Origin: Phallusia fumigata
Taxonomy: Eukaryota > Chordata > Ascidiacea > Phlebobranchia > Ascidiidae
Assembly (NCBI GenBank): GCA_008931825.1
Contig: QXVZ01007403.1
Location: forward strand, 1 to 21,780
Direction: 5' to 3'
Length of the DNA stretch: 21,780 bases
The position numbers and the translations under genes are program-made. The notes below the pieces were generated by a model. That model saw nothing but the letters and a program-made list of their open reading frames with translations. It did not search any database and was not told the DNA's origin. This document shows, piece by piece, positions 1 through 9,194 of the stretch. Within the stretch, counting starts at the first letter, position 1; each line of letters starts with the position of its first letter.

Positions 1-12
1 TCAATGACTTAA
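1..12 (+). CDS. 3' end of SGNH/PC-esterase gene copy A (partial)
   Basis: The window opens inside the last codons of a coding region reading Ser-Met-Thr-stop. The first ~27 bases match the end of the complete gene at 4884-4910 (Ser-Met-Ile-stop followed by a similar 3' UTR), with only a few C/T changes. Similarity fades within about 60 bases. This is therefore the tail of an upstream tandem paralogue whose body lies outside the window. Seen: the match to the end of copy B. Inferred: that an intact gene precedes it. Confidence 0.6.
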   Translation, partial: SMT

Positions 13-1353
13 TTGTTATTAACCACACGTGCACAAGCTGTGTGCAATTGCAAGTTGTGTTTTCAAGTGTTTAAAACAGTTTATTCTTTTTGATAGCGTT
101 TCAACTTCCAATGTACCTTTATGTCTTAAAGCGCTGGATTGGACCAAGTTATTTTTAGGTCAGGAAACAAGCCAAGCACATTTTCCTACACAAATTTTAT
201 TCGTTTTGTTGTTACTTTTATAAATTTCACAGGCGAAAATTCTGTGGGGGGAACACGACCTCCCCAAAATTTTGATTGAGGGGGGTCTTCTATTTATTTG
301 TTCCCCAATATCTTTGATTTGTTTTTATTTACAAAGATACGGCAATATTTTATTAAACAAGAATGAAAGCCAATATCTGGTTTACGTATTTAAAGTGAGC
401 TCAAAACTGGTTTGCTGTTGCATTGAAACAATTTTAGCACATTTTTAAACATTTTTACAACAGTTAAGCGATCGCAAACAGTTTTAATCGCGTTTTAAGG
501 CTGTCTCCGCCGAATGGTAGCCCAATATTTGTGACATAAATAATCTGTATTTTGTTGTCATATCTGCACAAAAATTAATCTCACAAATTTTGATGCGACG
601 AATGAAGAGCTGAAACGAGCGGATGCCAATCATGCTTAACAATTCACTGAAACAATGCTTGGTTTATTTGAGTGACATCTGAGTCTATTCAAGCGCCTGA
701 AATGTGTGTTGACTCTATGACTGTTTCGAATCATGTTTCCCAGATCGGTCTTTTGCAGCCTGTGTTTTGTATTATCTGTTTTGGAATTTAAATCGAAAAA
801 AATGTAGAAACTTCTGTGAAATTGTGGGTACAGTTTGACCGGTTTTGAGCTTGTCAGATGAACTTATATACAAACTAGATTTCAGATGAACTTATATACA
901 AATACGTTTGTCAACTAGATTTTATTTACCTGATAAACTGCCTTCTACGTCCATCTTGTAGTTGGTTGCGTTTGTTACTGCTATTGTCGGACGCCATTTC
1001 ACCAAAACGTAGCAATTGTTGTTAGTCTTGATATTCGATTGGGGATGAGACGTTATATTAAGTCGGCAGTTTAGAGCATTTTAATTCAGTAAGGTATGAG
1101 ATGGAAGAAAACCAACATTGCCTACGGATGGAATTCAGCCTCTAACAAGTACACGGGCACGACGATGTTGCCTGCGAGATGTTGAATTACCAACAGCACT
1201 GCGTGAAACATGTTGCACATGTCAGCCTCTGGTTAGGGTGTGTCAGTCAAATGTGAAATATATGCATGTGCTAGTTTAAATGGGATCTGAAACTTTAATG
1301 CAGATCAACGATAACGGCACCCGTATAAAGATTTAACATTTTGAGATTTTTTT
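13..1353. other. Intergenic, no gene supported
   Basis: AT-rich spacer after copy A. The short open frames here have no recognisable motif or splice context. It contains a two-unit tandem repeat at 854-902 and G/C-run patches near 245-290. No homology to the equivalent spacer after copy B was seen beyond the first tens of bases. Confidence 0.5.
854..902. repeat. Two-copy direct repeat, 28-bp period
   Basis: A 21-bp unit starting tcagatgaac and ending atacaaa occurs at 854-874 and again, identical, at 882-902, separated by 7 bp. The spacer word ctagatt recurs once more near 914. It looks like a small local duplication; no function is implied. Confidence 0.85.
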
Positions 1354-1469
1354 TGAACAACAGGGGATTGCCGACCTATCTGAGGTTACATTTGACAATT
1401 ATATTTCTGAGAGCAAAATGTAACCGGACTATAGAAACGCACCTTTATGTGATGCTTTACAGTTTACGG

Positions 1470-1780
1470 CAGGGATTGGCAACCTTTCTGAACACACGGG
1501 CTAAAACCAAAATCGCACAGGTCTCAGTGGCGGGTTAGCTTTCCACGTATAATGTTGTTCCCTTCACTGTTTATAAGGTAATCTAAACCTGCGAATTAAG
1601 GGTACCTGAATTATTTTCTCATTCAGCTATAGATTAATCCTAACGAAGGTATAGCAACAGTTAATAACGAAAAATTAGTTCATTGACAACACAACATCAA
1701 TGTGATGTAAGTAGGCAATTTGTAAAGGGACTGAAGCCAGAAGAATTAGTTTTGCGGCCGAACTGACCCGCTAGCCGCTG
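1470..1780. mobile_element. Possible hAT-type non-autonomous element
   Basis: Begins cagggattggcaaccttt, which resembles the terminal inverted repeat of many hAT elements (CAGGGRTNGGCAACCTTT-like), followed by the usual acacgggc-type GC patch. A candidate far end is the gcggccgaa...gacccgctagccgctg patch at 1752-1780. The ends do not pair perfectly and I could not define an 8-bp target duplication. A related but deleted version lies in the second unit (~6468-6692), so any insertion predates the tandem duplication. Confidence 0.35.
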
Positions 1781-2306
1781 AATTTCCAAAAGCAATACAA
1801 AACAACAAAACTGTGGCTTAACCTCGGCTGTATATATTTCCTTTAAACGCTATTGTAGCTGCATTTAACAGGAAACGTAGGTAATACACAACACCAGCCT
1901 ACACAAAAATCTTTACAACTGAGATGAGTTTATTTAGCTTAATTTGTAAAGAAAGTCGTAGTGAACCAAATACACTAACCACATTTAGCAAGCCAGAAAT
2001 TGCTTCGGATGTTATGAAGCACAAAAAGTGGAGGACGCAATTGCTGGATCGAGGTTTAAACGCGTCACAACAGAATAGCGTTATGTGCCATTGGAAAGTA
2101 AGTTTGGCGCATTTGACAATCAAGAATTGATTGAAACAGTCAAGTGGAGCCTAGACTCTGGCTATTCGCAGACAAACGGAGATGGGGTGCTAGTCTATTT
2201 GTTCTGCGGCACACTTTGCTTGTTCACTCTTTTGTGATTGTTAGTTGTAAGGGCTTACAGTCAGCAACATATGTAGCCTTTTGAAATTAGCCTCATCCAG
2301 GAATTA

Positions 2307-2330
2307 GCCACTTAGTGGCCTTTTGGCCAC
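2307..2330. repeat. Two overlapping perfect hairpins
   Basis: gccact-t-agtggc (2307-2319) and gtggcc-tttt-ggccac (2315-2330) share a middle arm, so only one hairpin can form at a time. They lie inside the ~217-bp block (2187-2403) that is absent from the second duplication unit, which suggests that they belong to an inserted, possibly foldback-type, element. Confidence 0.6.
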
Positions 2331-3249
2331 ATTTTAAACGTGCACTTGTAAATTTGACGTCGGTTACACTCAAATAAAACCAAGCAAAGCTGTAGGACAG
2401 GATAAATGAAAACGAAAGTTCAGTCTTTGATAAAGATGTGTTCTAGCAGTGCTGTCATTTAGCCGATTTTGCGCATACTTTGTTAGGAAATCCTATTTAA
2501 AGCGGTAAAGATCGAGTTTCTTTTGTGCTCTTGTTTCGTCACAACGTGAGCACTCGGCCAGTTCGGCTGTAAGTGAAATAATAAAATACTTGTCAACCAG
2601 CGTAGGTTGAGAACTGCTGAAGTGCCAGGCTTTATCTGCTCATACTTCACTGTGGTTTGAGCCTGGGTACGCTAAAGTTGTAACTGAGAAAGGAAAAGTT
2701 GTAACTGAAAAATGCCAATTTAGCTTTTGAGAGGATTAAAAAAATTATTGCAGCGGTTAGTGTGTGAGGGTTGAAAGGCGATAGGGTCAAAAGTTTGGTT
2801 TGTTTTGAAAGGCTTTGACGTCATTTTGTGTTAATTTTGTGGGTAACCAATCAGGGCAAAATATGCCTCTGCTTTATTTTATATGTATGACGGAGAGTTG
2901 ACGTAAAAATACTCGACTTCGCCTTATAGTGAATCCGACGAATACCTTTGCCTTTTTTTTCGACACACAGTGATCCGTTGAACTGTTGTCGACTTCTGTT
3001 ACAGTGGTAGTGTTTTGATGGTTAATGTTTGCCATTGATGAATGTCTATCTAATTCACAGAAATGGGTTAAAGCTTTTCACTGATAAAATGAGTTCATCG
3101 TGAGTTGAGTAAAGCATATTAGCACAATGTAAACTCAGCTACTGGGAACACTTGGATACGAAGCAGTAATATTTAAATCAATGGGAATCCTCCCATTCAA
3201 ACCTAACCGGCTTAACTAAAGTAATTCATGCCGTAAACCCAACACCATT

Positions 3250-3260
3250 CTTCTTATAGT
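3250..3260 (+). other. Splice acceptor 31 nt upstream of copy B start codon
   Basis: The run ttcttcttatag ends at 3259, and the copy C counterpart reads ttcttcttacag ending at 8310. Both sit exactly 31 nt before the ATG, with a pyrimidine-rich tract. An in-frame stop lies just upstream near 3234, so the acceptor would join untranslated sequence only. It could be the end of a 5' UTR intron or a spliced-leader trans-splicing site. Conservation in both copies supports it; the donor is not identifiable. Confidence 0.5.
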
Positions 3261-3290
3261 GAGGAATTTAATAGCTGGAATCGCTGTAAC

Positions 3291-4895
3291 ATGATCCGAA
3301 AGCCACATGTGCTATTCGCGATATGTGCGTGCACTTTCGCCGCTTGCCTGTTCATCGAGAGACAGTATACAGATAGTAAAGAGAAACAACTCACCTCCTA
3401 CAGGCTGGTGTTCCCCATGAAAAAGAAGTATTTTACAACCTTCGCAAGCAAAAGGACTTTGAATCTCGATTGCAAAGAAGTGCTGCGAAAAATGACTGCA
3501 GGCAAATGGGTTCCCCTGGCCAAACCATCTAGAAATTCGTCATATTACGATGAGATATATCATGGTTACTGGACTGAGCGAAAAATTGCCGACCGATTAT
3601 GGCGGGATGACGACAAATGTGGAAATACAAAGTACGTAAAAAAGATAAGGAATTTGCCGCTCACGCTGAAATGTATTTTCTGTTTTTTAGCAAGCTACCA
3701 AAAATACAAGGCAGTCATTGGCCTGAGCTGCCTGCTTGGTGCAACCCCTCAAGTGATACTCCATGTTGTTCCGATATCGCTGGAGGAAACTGCACAGCGC
3801 CTAGTTCCAAGTCATGTGACTGTACAAAGTCAGTGTCATAATACGTTGTTACAAAGTCCTTAGGTTGTGTTTGCCTAAACATAGTGCAATGGAATACAAG
3901 CATATTTAAATCCGCCAAGACTATATTTGCCATATATGCATGGGTCACTATTACTTTATTGGACTGCCACAAGTATGTTGTCGTCTACATGTGTTTGTAT
4001 TCATTCTTTTCGCACTCTAGATTTATTTGTTGGTTGAAAATGATGCTATATGTTTAGTTGCATGGACATGAGGAAGTACAACCACGCAGAGATGTGCGAA
4101 TGGAAAACCGACGGGCAGAACTACACGTGGCATAATTACTCAACCGGAAAAGAGGCATGTGACGTCATCGAGCGATCACCCTTCAAATCTTTACACTTCG
4201 TTGGCGATTCGCTCATCCGAAATATGTTCTACGCACTTTTAATGATTCTCACAGACGATCCAGTTAGTGGAGCGTGGAGCAAGAATATGAACGAACAACT
4301 GAAGTCGTATTGTCGCGCCGAAAAGTTTTTCTTTTTTAAATGCCGTGGAGCCATTCGATCCCTGGATATGCTGGAAAAACCGGAAAAACTTTGTGGAGGA
4401 AGAAAGCCAAACTTTTCAATTGACGCCACCATTAACTATGGAAAGGAAGTGGTTCAAAAAGATGCAATTCCAAATATTGTTAATAAGCAGATTGGTCGAA
4501 ATGGTTCAATAATCTTTCTTTACGTTGGTCTTCACCAGCGAATGGATGCGAAAAAAGTCATCAAAACTTACCTGAAACCAAGCCTTGAGATTCGTGACAA
4601 ATTCTACAGAGACAGGAACATGCCTAACGCAATGAAATGGCCGCAAATCTATTTTGTTCCACCGATGTTATCTGGCCTGATGAAACCACTACGTTATTTG
4701 GCCAGCCAGGGAAAAGATGCAGCATCTGCATTTGCTGATGAAATAAAATCTTTTTGCGATGAAAACGACATCACTTTTTTCGACGTGAGACCGTTTTCCG
4801 AATTTGTTCACAGTTTTGACGGAACTCATTACGGATTGGGCGTAAATTTGATGAAAAATCAATTGATGTTAAATTACTTTAACTCAATGATTTAA
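3291..4895 (+). CDS. SGNH/PC-esterase-like type II membrane protein, copy B (2 exons)
   Basis: Coding exons 3291-3631 and 4058-4895; the intron opens gtacgt and closes tgtttag, phase 2, and the join creates an Asn codon. Product 392 aa. A hydrophobic signal anchor lies at residues ~6-22 after a short basic N-terminus (MIRK), then a luminal domain with several N-X-S/T sequons (RNSS, NYTW, NFS, RNGS). The block FVGDSLIRN carries the GDS nucleophile (Ser165), YVGLHQR (~270-275) resembles the third SGNH block, and SFDGTHYG carries a D-x-x-H pair (Asp368, His371). Family knowledge: GDSL...DxxH proteins of the PC-esterase/CASD1/TBL group add or remove acetyl groups on glycans in the Golgi. The exact substrate is unknown. 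Middle member of a tandem array, with the tail of copy A upstream and a truncated copy C downstream. Confidence 0.85.
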
Positions 4896-5329
4896 CTGTC
4901 ATTAACCAACTGTATATATGTAGTATGCATGTTGTGTTTGGAGGGGATTAGATTGCACTAAGCACTATTAAGCTCTGTGTTGTCGGTCATTGCTTAGTGC
5001 CTAATTTCAGAAAACACGTTTACGTTTTTGACGAAATCATAAATTCGCACTCAGACCTGAAGCTGGTGAACTTTTGCCTTTGTTTTTTTCCATTGTGATG
5101 CACTTTTTTTTCGCTTTAATGTATAACAATGTGTGCAAAGGGGGCAAAATGTTTACTCATCAGGCAGAAAGTTTTGAGTTTGAAGCAGAAATGGAAACCA
5201 TGGAAACCGTAGTGATACACAACAGACATGTAGCTTGAGTTTAAAATTGAATTCACAGTCAGGCATAGATCGTCCATCGATTCCGCAATTGTAAGTTCCA
5301 ATATATTGATAACCCAGTGGCGACAAGAC
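4896..5329. other. Intergenic, no gene supported
   Basis: 3' flank of copy B. The first ~30 bases resemble those after copy A. There is no canonical AATAAA close to the stop codon and no coding signal on either strand. Confidence 0.5.
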
Positions 5330-5956
5330 ACTACACCAGTCGTATCGCTATGAGACCTTCGATAGCCTTAACGATCCCAAAGCCCCAGTGTGCCATGTAA
5401 TGTACCCTTTTCAAAGCGCTGCACCACAAACTAGACGGCAAGATGACTTTTAAGAAAGGCTGCACTCCGGTTTCGTCACTGAAATCCATAACGCCACTCT
5501 TTTACAGATAGAAAAGGAACCTTGGCCCTAAAATTCGAAGTACCAGCGTCAGTCGTTTTACAGATTAAAACTTTGGGCGCATTCCCCGTTTTTGGCCAGT
5601 CGATCACAATCTCTAAATCAACATCCGCGCTCTGCTCCTCCAACATCTCTTCACGGCTGCAACTGATGGCAGCACGGAAATTGAAGGTGTTTCAGAATCG
5701 CGTCGTAACGGACATTCAGGCCCCTCCTACTCCAAGTCTAGTCTTGACAATGCGTTTGCGTTGCCCCAGCTTAACTCGTCGGGCCTGTAGGAAATTTCAT
5801 AATCGCAAGACGATAAGTGCTCGACCCAACGGGCACACTGGCCGTAAAACAGTTTAGTTTTCCTCACCACTTGAGGGAAGACTGGTCGATACGAAGCAAA
5901 AACATTTTGTCAAGCATGTAGCAACGGTACAGCTTTGTGACGAACATGTAATACCT
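5330..5956 (-). mobile_element. Decayed Ty3/gypsy pol fragment (RNase H to integrase zinc-binding region)
   Basis: Reading the minus strand in shifting frames gives, in the right order, pieces typical of gypsy pol. First is MFLLRIDQSSLKW (family: FLLRTDHxxLKWL, RNase H), next to 5900. Then come GQCARWVEHLSSCDYEI and YRPDELSWGNANALSRL (family: GQLARWLExLxxYDFxI..HRPG..NADALSR) near 5845-5740. Last is a stretch like VILPSSLWCSALKRVHYMAHWGFG (split here: LPSSLW and HYMAHWGFG) near 5450-5340, resembling the HHCC integrase entry. Stops and frameshifts break it throughout, so it is dead. The patch is more GC-rich than its surroundings. No LTRs were seen. Confidence 0.7.
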
Positions 5957-6345
5957 TGAAAAGATAAGCCACACAAAATTATATTCGAAGAATGAATTAA
6001 CAAGCTGATCTTATTTTTAATTCTAACAATAAAAGGTGAGCAGTTGTCAGTCGTTACTGCAACTCGATTTTTTGTATTCGATCTCCGGTCTGCCAATCTG
6101 CTTAATAGTCGTGATTATTTTCGTAGTATTGCCTTATTTCTTGTGTGTTTGGAGCCACGTGTTTTTGTGTTTTTTTTCTTGCTGATTATTCGTCTACTCA
6201 TTAATTCGTTCAATCGTTAATGTTTAACGTTGTCGAAGCATAAAGTGTCAGGTCACTGTTGGTTAAATACAGTGCGAGTTAAATAGACAGTTAAAGAACA
6301 ACCCAACCTAAGCCAGGGTGATCGTACTGACGACGCGAAACAGCT
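5957..6345. other. Intergenic, no gene supported
   Basis: AT-rich spacer between the gypsy fossil and the second unit of the segmental duplication. It may contain further unrecognisable remnants of the same retroelement. No splice-supported exon or RNA gene was seen. Confidence 0.4.
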
Positions 6346-8799
6346 CCTGAACAACTGGGAATTGCCGACCTAACTGAGTTTACAAAAGACAATTATGTTT
6401 CTGAGAGCAAAATGTAACCGGACTATAGAAACGCACCTTTATGTGATGCTTTGCAGTTTACGGCAGGGATTGCGGGCCAAAACCAAAATCAAAATGGTCT
6501 CAGGGGGGCTAGCTTTCTGAAATACTGAAAGTATTTTCTCATTCAGCTATAGATTAATCCTAATGAATGTATAGCAACAGTTAATAACGAAAAATTAGTT
6601 CACAACATCAATGTGATGTAAAGAGTCGATTTGTAAAGGGACTTGAGCCAAAAGATTTAACTTTGCGGCCGAAATTGACCCGCTAGCCGCTGGTTACCGA
6701 TCTCTTGTGCGCGCACCTCTCGCATATCGCTAAGGTTGTAATTCCCACAGAAATCACCAAATTAGGATAAAGTAAGAAAAACATTTTAGCCAAATCAACC
6801 TGCATACTTAATGTTTTCGAGTCCTAACTTTTACCTTTGGTCGAAACCGACATTTTATTAACGTAAAAAACGCTCTTAAATTTCCAAAAGCAATACAAAA
6901 CAACAAAATGAACTGTGGCTTAACCTCTGCTATATATCATGTTTCTGTTAAACGCTATTGTAGCTAAATTTAACAGGGAACGCAGGTAATATACAACATC
7001 AGCCTACACAAAATCTTTATAACTGAGATGAGTTTATTTAGCTTGGTAAAGAAAGTGGTAGTGATCCAAATGCACTAACCACAATTAGAAATTGCTTGGG
7101 ACGTTATGAAGCACAAAAAAGTGGAGGACGCAATTGGCGGATCGAGGTTTATACGCGTTACAACAGAATAGCGTTATGTGCCATTGGAAAGTAAGTTTGG
7201 CGCATTTGACAATCAAGAATTGATTGAAACAGCCAAGTGGAACCTTAATAAAAAGGACTCTGGCATTTGCAGACAAAAAACGCAGATGGGTTGCAAGGCT
7301 GTTTGTAAATGAAAACAAAAGTTCAGTCTTTGATAAAGATGTGTTCTAGCAGTGCTGTCATTAGCCGATTTGGCGCATACTTTGTTAGGAAATCCTATTT
7401 AAAGCGGTAAAGATCGAGTTTCTTTTGTGCTCTAGTTTTGTCACAACGTGAGAACTCGGTCAGTTCGACTGTAAGTGAAATAATAAAATACTAGTCAACC
7501 AGCGTAGGCCTGGGTACGCTTTAGTTGTAACTGAGAAAGGAAAAGTTGTAACTGAAAAATGCCAATTTAGCTTTTGAGAGGATAAAAAATCTTTGAAGCG
7601 GTTAGTGTGTGAGGGTTGAAAGGCGTTTATATTCGTAGGTAGGGTCAAATGTTTGGTTTGTTTTGAAAGGCTTTTACGTCATGTTGTTTTGATTTTGTGG
7701 GTAACCAAGTCAGAGCAAAACATGGCTCTGCTTTATCTGTATGACAGAGAGTTGACGTAAAAATACTCGACGTCGCCTTAGTGAATCCGACGAATACCCT
7801 CCCGCTTGTGTGGTAGTCCCTTGAAGATTGCATGGTTGCCTCCCCTGACAAACACACGCTTTACCAATTTGCAGTTAAATGTGCCGTACGTACAGCGTCA
7901 ATCAAGTTTCCATTCATTCACAGGTTTTTTGAACTTTGACAGTTTAAACGTAAACGGAAACGAAAAAAATTATACACACGATTGCTTCAACGTTCGACAC
8001 ACAGTGATCCGTCGAACTACTGTCGACTTCTGTTACAGTGGTCTATGTATCAAAGGTGAAGCGACTGCGTGTTTAGATGGTTAATGTTTGCCATTGATGA
8101 ATGTCTATCTAATTCACAGAAATGGGTTAAAGCTTTTCACTGATAAAATGAGTTCATCGTGAGTTGAGTAAGGCATATTAGCACAATGTAAACTCAGCTA
8201 CTGGGAACACTTGGATACGAAGCAGTAATATTTAAATCAATGGGAGTACTCCCAAACAAACCTTAACTAAAGTGATTCTTGCCGTAAACTCAACACCATT
8301 CTTCTTACAGTGAGGAATTTAATAGCTGGATTTGCTGTGACATGGTCCGAAAGCCACATGTGCTATTCGCGATATGTGCGTGCACTTTCGCCGCTTGCCT
8401 GTTCATCGAGAGACAGTATACAGATAGTAAAGAGAAACAACTCACCTCCTACAGGCTGGTGTACCCCATGAAAAAGAAGTATTTTACAAACTCCGCAAGC
8501 AAAAGGATTTTGAATCTCGATTGCAAAGAAGTGCTGCGAAAAATGACTGCAGGCAAATGGGTTCCCCTGGCTAAACCATCTAGAAATTCGTCATATTACG
8601 ATGAGATATATCATGGTTTCTGGACTAAGCGAAAAATTGCCGACCGATTATGGCGGGATGACGGCAAATGCGGAAATACAAAGTACGTAAAAAAAATGAG
8701 AAATTTGCCGCTCATGCTGAAATGTATTTTCTTTTTTTTAGCAAGCTACCAAGAATGAAAAGCAGTAGTTGGCCTGAGCTGCCTGCTTGGTGCAACCCC
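6346..8799. repeat. Tandem segmental duplication, unit 2 (ends at the ambiguous base)
   Basis: Second unit of the duplication described for 1354-3748. It carries two blocks missing from unit 1 (6693-6878 and ~7799-7993) and lacks the 217-bp block of unit 1. The 6693-6878 block starts exactly after the ctagccgctg word and contains a perfect 10-bp palindrome, gtgcgcgcac (6707-6716). Homology to unit 1 runs unbroken to gcaacccc at 8792-8799, where an N follows and unrelated sequence begins. Confidence 0.85.
8342..8682 (+). pseudogene. SGNH/PC-esterase gene copy C, exon 1 only
   Basis: Exon 1 is intact: same length (341 nt), same donor (gtacgt) and phase 2 as copy B, starting MVRKPH with the same signal anchor. 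Compared with copy B it has 10 nucleotide changes, of which 8 alter the protein (I2V, F41Y, T50N, F51S, T56I, Y93F, E96K, D107G) and 2 are silent. The intron matches for ~117 bases, then ends at the N at 8800. The second exon, which carries the GDS and DxxH catalytic residues, is nowhere in the remaining 13 kb. Either the gene is truncated by insertion or rearrangement, or the assembly is joined wrongly here. I call it broken in this window only. Confidence 0.75.
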
Positions 8800-8808
8800 N
8801 GTTTAAAC
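8800..8808. other. Ambiguous base at a homology break, followed by GTTTAAAC
   Basis: A single N separates copy C intron sequence from unrelated sequence. The next eight bases are the palindrome GTTTAAAC. This is either a true insertion or rearrangement boundary or an assembly junction; the sequence alone cannot tell. Confidence 0.6.
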
Positions 8809-9194
8809 AACTCTTTGTTGACCAAAACGTGGGAACAAACTCATGTAAACGAAAAACTAAATATTTGGAGTTTAAAAGTTAAAAAATGGGTTAATCCAAA
8901 CTACACACTAAAAATCATTTTAAATACTTTGCATTGTATCAACTATTAAAAAAAAAACTTCTAGGTAGTTTACTTTGCTAAATATTGCCATTGTATAAAT
9001 TTCACATTTTGGGGGCCTGTGGGTGAATTGGGGTAAAAAGTTGACAGTGCACAACTTTAGATACCCATCTATCATGTGTGAAAATTGGAACTCTTCTGGA
9101 ACAAACTTGCATTAAACAGAAAAAAAGAAAGAAAGAAACAGAGTAAAAACAATATGTGTCCCCTTCATGGAAGGTTACCCATAACAAGTGGACT
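8809..9194. other. 3' flank of the DUF4806 gene, nothing recognised
   Basis: AT-rich sequence containing a short GAAA microsatellite (~9120-9140). It probably belongs to the transposon-like unit to its right, but no terminal inverted repeat matching the other side was found. No clear minus-strand polyA signal was seen close to the stop at 9195. Confidence 0.4.

Larger units (their letters stand above)
1354..3748. repeat. Tandem segmental duplication, unit 1 (upstream region, exon 1 and intron start of copy B)
   Basis: This segment is repeated at 6346-8799 in the same orientation, about 5.0 kb away. Shared landmarks include the block starting attgccgacct (1368 and 6361), the ctagccgctg word (1771 and 6683), long stretches before the gene, all of exon 1 and the first ~115 bp of the intron. 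Identity is highest over the 250 bp before the start codon and over exon 1 (10 differences in 341 bp). Upstream it is patchier, with at least three block indels: 2187-2403 is absent from unit 2, and 6693-6878 and ~7799-7993 are absent from unit 1. Confidence 0.9.

Noticed and set aside
29-223. 64-codon plus-strand frame after copy A
   Set aside because: Non-ATG start, no motif, and it begins in the 3' UTR-like sequence of copy A.
5522-5857. 111-codon plus-strand frame between SGNH gene copies
   Set aside because: It is the opposite strand of a decayed gypsy pol fragment and begins at a non-ATG codon.
8668-8949. Frame crossing the N and continuing from copy C intron into new sequence
   Set aside because: Its first part is shifted relative to the real exon 1 and then intronic, and it reads through an ambiguous base.
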